The notes below the pieces were generated by a model. It was not told the origin of the DNA. It searched no databases and worked only from the letters and a program-made list of their open reading frames with translations. From Coccinella septempunctata (lineage: Eukaryota > Arthropoda > Insecta > Coleoptera > Coccinellidae): 64,000 nucleotides of DNA. Every line of letters begins with the position of its first letter. The stretch's first letter is position 1. Positions 49,001-57,762 of the stretch are shown here, in pieces. The DNA is taken from NCBI RefSeq assembly GCF_907165205.1, contig NC_058189.1:57004270-57068269 (forward strand), in the 5' to 3' direction. A program made the position numbers and the translations under genes.

Positions 49001-52000
49001 CCGAGGTTCAAGTCAAGATGGTAACTGGAGACGCGGTGGATACTGCGGTAGCTGTGGGTGAGTCCGTTTATGAAGACTTTTGTAAGGATTGAGAAGAATG
49101 TTTTTCGTCTGTGATAAATTTAGATGATGAAGAATTAGCGGCGAACAGAATTACTGAAATTTTAAAAAAGTACCTCTCCAAGCGGGACTCGAACCCACGA
49201 CTTCTTGATTGCTTGCCACTGGGCTACCAGAAGGACAGATTGCAACTGCACAAAGAGGACCTCTTGTTAAAGAATTTAGTGTTAGTAGAATCATTCATTA
49301 CTCTGTACCATCGTTGACGATCATTGAAAGAGAATATTGTTTATTTTTCAACCTTAACTGCCAGTAGAACATCTAATGAAAGTCGTTGTTCATATATGTC
49401 ACTACTAGCACTAAATACTCAAAGCTAGAACTCTACTAACATTGAATTATGTTGGTAGTGGTGCTAATCGAACCTTCTGGTAGCTCAGTGGCAGAGTACT
49501 TGTTCGGCAATCAGGAGGTGCTGGAGAGGCATTTTTTTAGATATTCAATAATTCTGTTTGCAGTTAATTCTTCATCATTTTTATGAAAATTGGATGGTTT
49601 CTGTGTTTTCTATTGTTTCTCAGCCCCTTCTCGATGATTTTTATTGACTGTCGAACAGTATCTTTTTCTTGTTTTTTATGTCGTGCTTAGATCATAACTC
49701 ATCAAAAATCCTTCATGAAGTATATTATTCTAGCTCAATCCATTGGATTGGACACACTGCCCTCACAAGTATTATCAGGCGAACAGTTAGATTTGCTATC
49801 GGAGAATGAAATGGATGCAATTGTTCCTAGGGCGACAGTATTCTACAGAGTGTCACCGAAAAATAAGTTATCCATTGTGAAAAGTTTACAAAGAACTGGT
49901 CACATAGTTGGGATGACGGGAGATGGGGTTAACGATGGTGTTGCTCTCAAAAAGGCAGACATCGGGATAGCCATGGGAAAAAATGGCACCGACGTTTGCA
50001 AAGAAGCTGCAGATATGATTCTTGTTGATGACGACTTTTACACTATTATGTAAGTGGGTGTTATCTATTGGCTAACAATTTTCCATTGTTTAAACTTCTT
50101 TCAGTGCAGCTATAGAAGAGGGCAAGAGTATATTCTATAATATAAGGAATTTCGTCAGATTCCAGTTGTCTACATCAATAGCAGCTCTATCATTGATTGC
50201 CCTGGCTACTATGATGGGTATTCCTAATCCACTCAATGCTATGCAAGTAAGAACATCTGACTTACAACGATTCAGTTTGTTAGTAATGTCTACAAATATC
50301 GTTTAAAGCACAGGATGCGCATGCGGCGAGAATGTAATTCTTGGGTTATTGTTGCCAGATTGTGCACACACCGTTTCTATAGAATCGATTGAAATGAATT
50401 GAAATTTATTTTATTTCATAGTTTATACTTATATTCATTTTAATTTTTTATCGCACATGCAAAAGACAATAATTATCATAGACAAATTCTTAGAAAACCA
50501 ATCAGACCGTGGGCCTGTTCCGATATTGCTGGTTTTACTGGCCCGCAATCGAATAACAATAGAACTCGAACGACTGGGCCAATAGGCATCGTCTCTGAAA
50601 TACTGACAGTACTGTTCAGGAATATCGGAACAGACGGAGTATGCAATCAAATTATCTTGTAACGAAAATCATGCGAATTTTCAACCTTCATTTCATTCAA
50701 GATATTGTGGATAAATATCATCATGGATGGTCCACCTGCACAAAGTTTAGGAGTTGAACCAGTGGAGAAAGATGTCGTTAAGCAAAAAGCAAGGGATACC
50801 AAGGAGCCAATGATAACTAAAAAACTCATAATCAATGTATTGTTATCGGCTTTTTTCATCATTGCTGGAACATTATGGGTATTCAAAAGAGAGGTAATGT
50901 TTCGGTTTTCACATATTCTTCGGTATCTCACAGTTCCCCTTTTAATTCTAGATGAGCTCTCAGGGAATAACAGCAAGGGATACCACCATGACGTTTACCT
51001 GCTTCGTCTTTTTTGATATGTGGAACGCTCTGTCTTGTAGATCCCAAACGAAAAGCGTCTTTCAGATTGGACTGTTCTCGAATAAAATGTTCCTTGTCGC
51101 TGTCACATTGTCTGTGATAGGACAGCTTTTGGTGGTCTATTTTCCACCATTGCAAAAAATTTTCCAGACCGAGGCACTGACACTTTTAGGTGAGGAATGT
51201 TGTAATTTCTCGATTATTGCAATTGTTACATGAAACTTTTCATTTCAGACATGGTTTTCCTTACATGTTTAACATCATCGGTGTGGATATTCTCAGAGAT
51301 TAAAAAACTGGTGGAGAGGTTCATCGAGCAGAGAAGACTTTGCAAGAGATCTCCATTAGAGTATGTATGACATAAGGGGGGGCCTGGGGCGAAAAATCGC
51401 TGCAAGTAGCTGCTTTCTTCCCTTTGCCCCTTTTATATTGGCCCCCTTAAAATGTGCAAATATATTGACGTATTCGAAAATTTGTTCCAAATTATTTGAA
51501 TGCCAACCAAATTAATTAATATTAATTAATTGGAATGAAATGAACTTTTTATTGGCATAAAATGAAAAGTTATAATTAAGAAATTTGGAGTAGAATTTTA
51601 GTCGAATTTCAATATTGAATTTGTACTTATATCAAGAATTAATGGCATTCGGAAAAATCCTTCATTTCGACAAATTTATCATTAATTTTATTGATTGAGT
51701 TGCGATTATTTTTATTTTTTTGCACATTTTAAAGGTTTTTATTTCACCACTCCAATGCAGCTAATGTGAATAGTAAGTTATTATCTATTTATTGTTATAT
51801 AATATATCGTGTTTGATTAATAGGTATAACAAATCGAGATTATAAATCTGTTTTACTCATTGTTGTAACAAATTATTATTTCAACATCATTACATAATAA
51901 ATCAATGTCATTAAAGATAATTAAAATATCATATAATGGATGTTAGCTTCAAAAAAATCATCAAAAATTGCAAGATGCATAGTTCTTTCACTTTATACAC

Positions 52001-53366
52001 TTCATTAGGTAAGCAAAAAGAAGTAGATATATTGAACAATTCGCTCACTCAAGATAAAAAATTTTCCTCATAGAAATCTACTGAAACTTTCATCATAATT
52101 GTTAAAAGTTATTTATTTCAGTTATTCCATGGGAAAAACATGATAGAAGTTTTTTCACTTAAATTTTCCCTATCATGTCTCATTATTCTTCAGTGCTTTG
52201 AGTTGCATAATTTTAGGCTTTCAATAATTGTGATATTGTTAAACTTCAACATTTAAAAGAAGGATATCTTTAATACTCTTTTCATTGAAAATTTATGTAT
52301 TACGGTGAGTTTATTGAATGTTTCATTTTCAGTTTATCAATTCATTCCCTTTTTGAAAAAAGAATATTCGAAGGTAGTTTGAAATGGTTGTCGTGATTAA
52401 TTCCATGAATTCTATTATTCATGACGTAATTGGGAAACTATTGACTAGCAATATTGAGAATTGAAAAACCGAAGTCAAGTAACAAGACAAACCTGAATAT
52501 ATACATGTATTTAGTTTGTTGAGAAAAAGTTCAGTAGGATGGTTTCTATCCACATTCCGAATCTGTGCATTTCAAATAAACCATTTAGGTTATCAAACCT
52601 GATGGGAAAAGAACAAAAAATATTGTAAGATTGTATAATGAAATTACTTGACATAATTCATGGATATTTCAGCACACTTTAGATGGAGATAAAGTCTACA
52701 AAAATATTGTAGACAATTTAAATGCAAATTTATTTTGAATTCAATGAATATTGTAAATCAAAATTTAAACTCACTAGTTGAATATAACCATAAGATTTAA
52801 GAGAAAGTATTTTATCCTTCACCGAAACATAATCAAACTAGAATAGATATATTCTGTTGAGCTTAGAGTTTAAGTGTAAGCACTTCATTGTTAAATGCAA
52901 AATTTTGTAGGATTTTTATTGAGTCCTTTGAAATAGCTCTGTGATATAGACTTTTACTTCATTTTGATAGACTTGCAGGCAAATTAAGGTGTATTTAGTG
53001 TATTGGACTAAACCAAATAGAGTTGAAAGTAATTTATTCAGTTCTCTCTATACAATTTAATACCTTATTTGTATCCTTATTCTTATTGAATAATAATTTA
53101 TCGATTGAAAAAATTTTACTTCGTATAATTTCATTTCGTTTACCTCTTAGAACATAGAACATAGAACATGTTCTAAGGTTTACCTGTAGAACTAGCATAG
53201 TGAACGATTTTTTATGATTTAGAATTCTCAATTTAGTTTTCTGTGGATGGAACTGTTAACCGTGACGTTCATTTTAAACGATGTATTATATTTCAGAGTC
53301 CCAGCTGAAATCGGATTACAAGTACAAAAAGTAACTTATTCAGAGCATTCGATAAATTCCATTTGA
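30996..53366 (+). CDS. SPoCk: Secretory pathway Ca2+/Mn2+-transporting ATPase (SPCA)
   Basis: This P2A-type ATPase (human ATP2C1) pumps Ca2+ and Mn2+ into the Golgi. Two candidate first coding exons (30996-31088 and 40459-40485) both end in phase 0 and can join the common exons: 44645-44787, 45337-45582, 47132-47393, 47455-47692, 47931-48223, 48535-49057, 49734-50049, 50105-50246, 50702-50893, 50952-51189, 51249-51360 and 53297-53366. The protein would be 955 or 933 residues. Motifs in order are FQNPLILLLLASALVSV (M1), TIDESSFTGETEP (actuator), AVAAIPEGLPIVVT (M4 ion site), ICSDKTGT (phosphorylation Asp), FPFSSEQKIMAV (nucleotide domain), MVTGDAVDTAV, MTGDGVND (hinge), [20 protein letters not shown] (M6 ion site) and ITARDTTMTFTCFVFFDMWNA. 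The hinge reads GVNDGVALKKAD where human has GVNDAVALKAAD. Reading past the donor at 51361 gives a shorter end (TGA at 51368-51370). Transposable elements fill the large 5' intron. Confidence 0.95.
31089..32749 (+). other. First part of the long SPoCk 5' intron
   Basis: AT-rich DNA in which I recognise no exon or element. Short open frames at 31597-31875 and 32322-32600 have no family resemblance. Confidence 0.45.
32750..33838 (-). pseudogene. Non-LTR retrotransposon remnant, 3' half of reverse transcriptase
   Basis: On the minus strand, broken frames give GVGIRFRFDGGLFNQ and then ELQYADASADVCALIAS. The latter holds the RT active-site box, with YADA in place of YADD. Thumb/tail blocks KYLGSFINT and AVYKAVVLPTLLY follow. 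After an inserted MITE (33039-33282) come RARLRCILRMQDTRFPK and GGQYKRFKDILHQSLKS. These are the standard C-terminal blocks of an endonuclease-type LINE ORF2. Stops and the YADA change show it is dead. Confidence 0.8.
33039..33282. mobile_element. MITE inserted in the LINE remnant
   Basis: TAGCGTTTTCTATTGGTAAA at the left is exactly inverted at the right (TTTACCAATAGAAAACGCTA), and the match continues to ACTAGTGC. It is about 244 bp with no coding capacity. It splits the LINE frame between LEQTQQRHL and HMHWN-side sequences, so it is younger than the LINE copy. Confidence 0.8.
33839..34440 (+). pseudogene. Non-LTR retrotransposon remnant, 5' half of reverse transcriptase, inverted
   Basis: The plus strand gives EDIVNSLLTLFRKIWEQEDV, then GDTSNCNNYKGISLLSVAGK, then FRPNRG-type CGLRPNRGTVDVILRQLQEK, DLSKAFDSVNRRAL (RT box) and GIKQGCVLAPLL. 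These are the fingers and palm blocks that precede the YADD box. Several frameshifts and stops break the frame. Its orientation is opposite to the adjoining 3' half. Confidence 0.8.
35380..36334 (+). pseudogene. RNase H-bearing non-LTR retrotransposon remnant, ORF2 C-terminus
   Basis: Broken plus frames give STWFTDGSKSERDTCIGVYG (RNase H first Asp block), then GPCGVEGNEKADELAKEH (RNase H final block). LLTGHCRYKYHLYRMGESAD follows with the terminal CRHCGSEAETAKHMVCKCPE zinc knuckle. This order is typical of the end of I/R1/Jockey-group ORF2. It is a different LINE family from the one at 32750-34440 because that type has no RNase H. It is truncated at the 5' side and frameshifted between about 35640 and 35900. 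Confidence 0.8.
36335..37600 (+). other. SPoCk intron without recognised features
   Basis: AT-rich non-coding DNA. I see no exon and no clear repeat. Confidence 0.45.
37609..39410 (+). repeat. Complex repeat R2, forward array with three ~172 bp tandem units
   Basis: It opens with CTCGAGCGTGTCAGATTAAG at 37609. Units beginning GACCGAAC start at 38713, 38888 and 39057 (periods 175 and 169). Each contains AGAAGAGTTGCTCTTTCAGA and TCTACGGT. The boundary word CTGACACGYTCGA and the poly-T / CACCACGCAAACT.TCAGATTAAC segment recur between about 38570 and 39310. The same modules appear in reverse orientation at 43345-43996. No coding capacity was seen. Confidence 0.75.
39540..39960 (+). pseudogene. 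Third LINE remnant, terminal zinc-knuckle region
   Basis: At about 39740-39850 the frame reads RHLAKMGLTETEDCRFCGEK and then ILHHL. This resembles the C-terminal RHL..MGL....CR.CG.E...H.L block of LINE ORF2. The surrounding frame is lost. Confidence 0.55.
40459..40485 (+). CDS. SPoCk: SPoCk alternative first coding exon 2
   Basis: A nine-codon exon (MEKSTGTAE) runs from ATG at 40459 to a phase-0 donor GAG|GTAAAT and is compatible with the common exon at 44645. The ~140 bases before it are GC-richer than the surrounding intron and could be a promoter and leader. Fly SPoCk is known to use alternative N-terminal exons. The call is inferred from phase, donor and context. Confidence 0.5.
40943..42126. 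mobile_element. Decayed DNA transposon with ~43 bp terminal inverted repeats
   Basis: The left end CTATACTGCATTCACATTTA continues to TTTTAGCAGTCGGTTGGCCATGG. The right end is its inverse, ending ATACAGTATAG at 42126. On the minus strand around 41690-41800, a frame reads LNISTIRKIVNEEDDKKFPS and then GRPKK, resembling the helix-turn-helix and GRPKK hook of Tc1/mariner-type transposases. The rest of the transposase is not legible. Confidence 0.65.
43345..43996 (-). repeat. Complex repeat R2, reverse array
   Basis: This is an inverted counterpart of the array at 37609-39410. It holds CGAGCGTGTCAGATTAAGAT near 43436, then TTAATCTGACAGTTTGCGTG, the poly-A / TTTTCGAGCGTGTCAGATTT segment, and about one and a half reversed copies of the ~172 bp unit (43640-43905). 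It closes with ATTAATCTGACACGCTCGAA at about 43978-43996. The segment 43345-43610 matches the reverse complement of about 39150-39410 over roughly 260 bases by eye. Confidence 0.7.
43997..44644 (+). other. End of the SPoCk 5' intron
   Basis: Non-coding. It ends with TTTAATTTCAG at 44634-44644 before the first common exon. Confidence 0.6.
45583..47131 (+). other. SPoCk intron between exons 45337-45582 and 47132-47393
   Basis: AT-rich and non-coding, with no clear inverted-repeat element. The word CAACACCCTGTAT near 46750 resembles a common insect transposon end but has no visible partner. Confidence 0.45.
49111..49580. repeat. Pair of tRNA-derived SINE-like copies in head-to-head orientation
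   Basis: The left copy reads on the minus strand. It has CTTCTGGTAGCCCAGTGG (pol III box A-like) and GTGGGTTCGAGTCCCGC (box B), then CTTGGAGAGG and a tail ending CTAATTCTTCATCATC near 49122-49137. The right copy reads on the plus strand from about 49479: CTTCTGGTAGCTCAGTGGCA, GGAGAGGC, then a tail TTAATTCTTCATCAT ending near 49580. The right copy has lost box B. The anticodon arm is not intact in either, so neither is a tRNA gene. The pair lies in a SPoCk intron. Confidence 0.65.
50515..50633. repeat. Short inverted-repeat element in a SPoCk intron
   Basis: CCTGTTCCGATATT at 50515 pairs with AATATCGGAACAG ending at 50633, separated by about 92 bases that contain partly complementary ACTG/CAGTA blocks. 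It is non-coding and could be a small MITE. Confidence 0.5.
51371..53296 (+). other. Last SPoCk intron or alternative 3' UTR
   Basis: 1.9 kb of AT-rich sequence. If the donor at 51361 is skipped, this becomes the 3' UTR after TGA at 51368-51370. If used, it is an intron ending TATTTCAG at 53289-53296. ACATAGAACATAGAACATG near 53151-53169 is a minor direct repeat. I see nothing else. Confidence 0.5.
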
Positions 53367-54889
53367 TTATCGGCCAATTGGAGTCGAATTCCATGATACA
53401 AAAATTCAAATATACTAAATGCACCAAGCCAATGGAATTTCAGTGAAACACACTATGTCAAATTTCACCCACGCATATTGAGGCTATATTGTAAATCTTT
53501 GTGCTATGAATGCTCTTTGTGTTGTATTGATATATCAAATTAACTGAAGCAATGTTTATCGATTTTCGATGTTATGTACCACCACCTGTTTGATAATTCA
53601 ATTTCTAAATAAAGTGGCAAATCTTCTTGGAGTATGTGTTTGAATTATTCATGCCCTGAAGAACTCAATTACATGATTTTCACCAACAAACATAATTATT
53701 TTATCTCTACATGTGTTCCAATGGCAATTTCAGATGGTTTAAGAGGTCCAACAGGGGTCTATACGTCTATACCGTTTCATTGGTCAGTTCAAAATCCGAA
53801 AAGGTATATCTTACGCCAGAAACCACTAATCAATCTATATGGGGTTTTCATAATAATTCAATTCAATCAGTTCGTTCGTCATCTCGGAGAGTTAGAAATA
53901 TTTTCATTCATCAAACGAAAAAAAAATAGGAAAAGTTCTTCCGTGAGGAACAAATGTTACACTTTCCGAGGTGAAATGAGCTTTTTCAATATATTTCCAC
54001 AAAAAAAATTTCGTGGAAAAGTCTCGCCATTGGCAATAATTCGAAACCTGCTGAAGTTGAAAAAAGACGTTTGTAAAGTGTAAAGTGTTGTCGACGGAAA
54101 TGGAATCTTGTTGTAATATTCACCACTTCTACTTATCGTTCAAGTGTTCTGGCAACACCCCACATTATGATAGCCCCTTATACGGCTAATACGGATGGCG
54201 AAAAATTCCCTTGGTACAAACTCCTCTTATGGTAATACCAATTACAAGGGGCAAGTCAAGAGAACCTTTCTCTATGGATAATACTGTAGAAGTGCCAGTA
54301 CTACAAATACTAATTGTAATCAACAAACTAACTGTAACGACAATAATAAGCCAGGTTCGTCAGATTAGAAAATGCCGTACCTTCAATCATTCGATAAGGA
54401 GACATAAATATGCTGTTTGCGGAAAATAGTTAAAGGTTAAAGTCGCCTCTCCAGATCTTGAATTCGAAATAATTTCCAAGCAAGCAAGTATAGAAACTAC
54501 ACTGTGCTTCCCAGACACCCTCAAAAATGAATATCCTGGCAATAGCCAACACCTATTCACTCATTTTATGATTGAAGCTTTGACCGAAGAGCCTTCTTCA
54601 TTCGCCATCAAATACTTACTTCCAGAATTTCATATCGGGCGTTAATTTTTATTCTTTCATCCCTCATGGTAACGTCTGTATTTTTACTTTATATCTCCTT
54701 GCTGAAAAGAATGAAAAGTGAAATGAAACAATGGGTAGGAATAAACACTGTTTTTATGATTCATTTGAATTAATTCGTTATAAATTCATTCCATTATTCA
54801 TGTATATATATCAGTGCTATATAGGGACAATGACTTTATGAAACATTTCAGTATCTTTTTCATTTGTAGTTTTGACATTGATGGTCAAT
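53367..54889. other. SPoCk 3' UTR and intergenic DNA before AGXT2
   Basis: AATAAA at about 53607-53612 is the likely SPoCk polyadenylation signal. The rest is intergenic. An unassigned open stretch at about 54430-54644 is discussed under findings. No other gene is supported. Confidence 0.5.
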
Positions 54890-57514
54890 ATGTTAAGACT
54901 TCCAATCAGGGCGTTCTCGTCTTTGCCTCAGTTACCAAAGACAAGTTTCGAACCAGGCCCTTATCAGGTCAGTTACATTTACAAAAATCTTTGAATTTGA
55001 TGAATTTTTATTATGACGCTAGCAATTTTCAAATTACACTATTTACTCAGTATTTTGAATCAAATCTAAGCAACGGTAATATATGGTTGCCTATTTGCAT
55101 TAGGGCATGATGGACACAGGTGCATTGAGTATTAAAACTCAATAAATAGAGATACTGAATAAAGCTTCTTTGCTTGTTTCCTGTTGGTACCCACCTATTC
55201 TGTAGGTACCTAGATATGTATTATAAGGAAGGACAGAAGGACATTGTCTCCAGTACTTCTAAACTAAGAAACTTGTGTCTATTATTTTTATTCCAATTAG
55301 ACCAAATAAGGAAGAGGAAACTTATCAATAAATCAATACCCAATGATAAATTTGGACAGGGCACTTTAATTATTGCTCTGAATTCATAAAGGAGCTTTAG
55401 ATGAAGTAGTTTCTGCTTTATTAAACGTTTATAGGGTCCCACTGCTGAAGAAATATCATTTATAAGACAGAGTAATGTGACTCCTATTCTCAAACCACTT
55501 TATCAAAAGCCTTTGATGTTGCATCAAGGTCATATGCAATGGTTGTATGATAACAAAGGTAAAAGGTATTTGGATATGTTTGGAGGAATTTGCACTGTAT
55601 CAGTAGGACATTGCCACCCGTGAGTACCTACATGAAATTTTTCATGTTTGATTATTTACTGTGAAGTAGGTATAATCAATAAAGGATTTTTGCATTATGA
55701 TATTCAAAACTTTAGATATCCTCCGCTAATCAAACTTCCATAACTTTTGGGAATTCGTTTTTAGCAAAATAACTGAAGCAGTTATTAATCAATTCAATAA
55801 ATTAGGGCACGTTTCAAGTTTATATCATCATCCCAAGTTATTTGAATATTCGAAAAGATTAGCCGAAAAAATGCCTGGAGATCTCAAGGTAAGTATCTGA
55901 AGTTGCAATCTTTTCATCATTACTCGTTCAATACGAAAAAATATTACATTTTATTTAGGATATGAAATGTTATATTCATCGGCCAGTTATCAAGGGTTTC
56001 GCGTTTTACTTAAGGCAGATTGTCAGCAGATGAAATTGTTTTCGAAGAATAATTCGGACTAGTTCAGTTATTAGAAATTAGATCATGACACTTTGTACAT
56101 AACACATTCGCTGATTATTTATTATATAAAAAAAATTCTTAGGTGGTTTACTTGCTGAACAGTGGATCCGAAGCCAACGATTTGGCAATTCTTCTTGCTA
56201 GATTATACACAGGACATACTGAAATACTGTCGTTGAAAAACTGCTACCATGGAATGTCTTACCAAACCATGGGGCTAACCTCTGTGGGCCATTATAAATA
56301 TTCAGTAGCTCCACCAACTGGATTTCATACTGTGAGTACCTAGATGTGGAAAATCAACGGTGGAAAATCCATAAATATCTCCGTTTTTTCTTCAGGTTAT
56401 GAATCCCGACGTTTTCAGGGGACCTTGGGGGGGCTCTAAGTGCAGGGATAGCCCATCGCAGACTTCAAGGGAATGCTCCTGCGAGTCAGAAGAATGTAAA
56501 GCTGGCCATGAATATATCTCAGTTCTGAAGAACGAGTTTAGGAGTGTGGTTCCAGCAGGAAAATTAGCAGCGTTCTTTGCAGAATCTATCCAAGGCGTTG
56601 GGGGAACTGTACAGTTTCCTGAAAATTACATCAAGGAGGCTTATAGGATAGTGAAGGAGAATAATGGACTGTTTATATCGGACGAGGTAAGAAAAGCAGA
56701 GCAGAAAACTGAATTTAGAAACGTTTATGTTCAAAATGGCCGAATGGAAGAAACACAATGGTGAGATTCATGTTGGCTCCTTCCTGTGTATGTTTTTTCA
56801 GGTCCAGACAGGATTTGGCAGAACTGGAGAGCATTTCTGGGGTTTCGAGGGCCATGGTATAATTCCTGATGTAGTTACAATGGCGAAAGGAATTGGCAAT
56901 GGTTTTCCACTTGCCGCAGTTGTAACAACAAAAGAAATCTCGGAGGCACTGACAAAAGCAGCCCATTTCAATACTTTCGGAGGAGGACCTATAGCATCCA
57001 CTATCGGTTTGGCTGTTCTGGATGTAAGATTAAAGATCAATTTTCCTTTTACTCCTCCATAAATGCTTCTCTCTTTTTTCCCAAAATGTTCAAATCAATT
57101 AACATTCACTTTCAGATCATTGAGGAAGAGAAACTCCAAGAAAATAGCCTCTCTGTTGGTACTTATCTACTCACAGAACTAGCCAAGATGAAGGAACGTA
57201 CTCCATACATTGGGGACGTGAGAGGCAAAGGCTTGATGATAGGAGTAGAAATGGTGGAAAATAATAAGAATCTTACGTCAATTGCACCAGGCAAATTCAG
57301 TATATTTCTGGAGAAATGCAAGGATATGGGTCTCTTAGTGGGTGCAGGAGGTTACGATAAAAATGTAGGTCCAAATTTATTGGAGATAAAATTTCATCTT
57401 AATCTTCGTTATGTTTTTTAGGTTGTACGAATAAAACCTCCGATGTGTATCACTAGAGAAGATGCTGATTTTACACTTTCAGTAATGGAAAAAGCCTTGA
57501 AATATATAGACTAA
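54890..57514 (+). CDS. AGXT2: Alanine-glyoxylate aminotransferase 2, mitochondrial
   Basis: AGXT2 is a PLP-dependent class III aminotransferase that transfers amino groups from alanine and related donors to glyoxylate in the mitochondrion. Eight exons join in phase: 54890-54967, 55435-55619, 55765-55888, 56143-56331, 56396-56686, 56802-57023, 57116-57364 and 57422-57514 (stop TAA). They give 476 residues (human 514). The first exon encodes MLRLPIRAFSSLPQLPKTSF, an Arg/Ser-rich presequence fitting mitochondrial import. Motifs are YLDMFGGICTVSVGHCHP, LNSGSEANDLAILLAR (PLP phosphate site), NCYHGMSYQTMGLT, NPDVFRGPWGGSKCRDSP (AGXT2-specific), FISDEVQTGFGRTG, DVVTMAKGIGNGFPLA (PLP-binding Lys) and NTFGGGPIAS. 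All catalytic residues are present. Confidence 0.95.
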
Positions 57515-57762
57515 GGGATGATTTGCGGTTGTCGAAACTACTGAAATTGAATTTTATATCATGCAGGATTAGAAGTTACAGTTTGATATGAGCGAAGAAA
57601 AATAATTTCACAGTAATTATAACTATTTATATGATTCACAAAATGGTCTTACAAGTACCTAATTCTTATTTGGGACTAGAAATTGTAAATAATAACATCA
57701 AATATTCATAATGATACAATCGATTAAATTTCGGAAATCACAGTTACTTGTGAGTACATTTT

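Noticed and set aside
49175..49240. tRNA gene on the minus strand
   Set aside because: Box A- and B-like sequences are present, but the anticodon arm is shortened and the acceptor stem does not pair over 7 bases. A second copy with the same non-tRNA tail lies nearby, so it is a SINE head.
53634..54083. 149-codon plus ORF downstream of SPoCk
   Set aside because: The translation is Lys/Asn/Phe-rich like random AT-rich DNA, shows no domain or splice context, and lies after the likely poly(A) signal.
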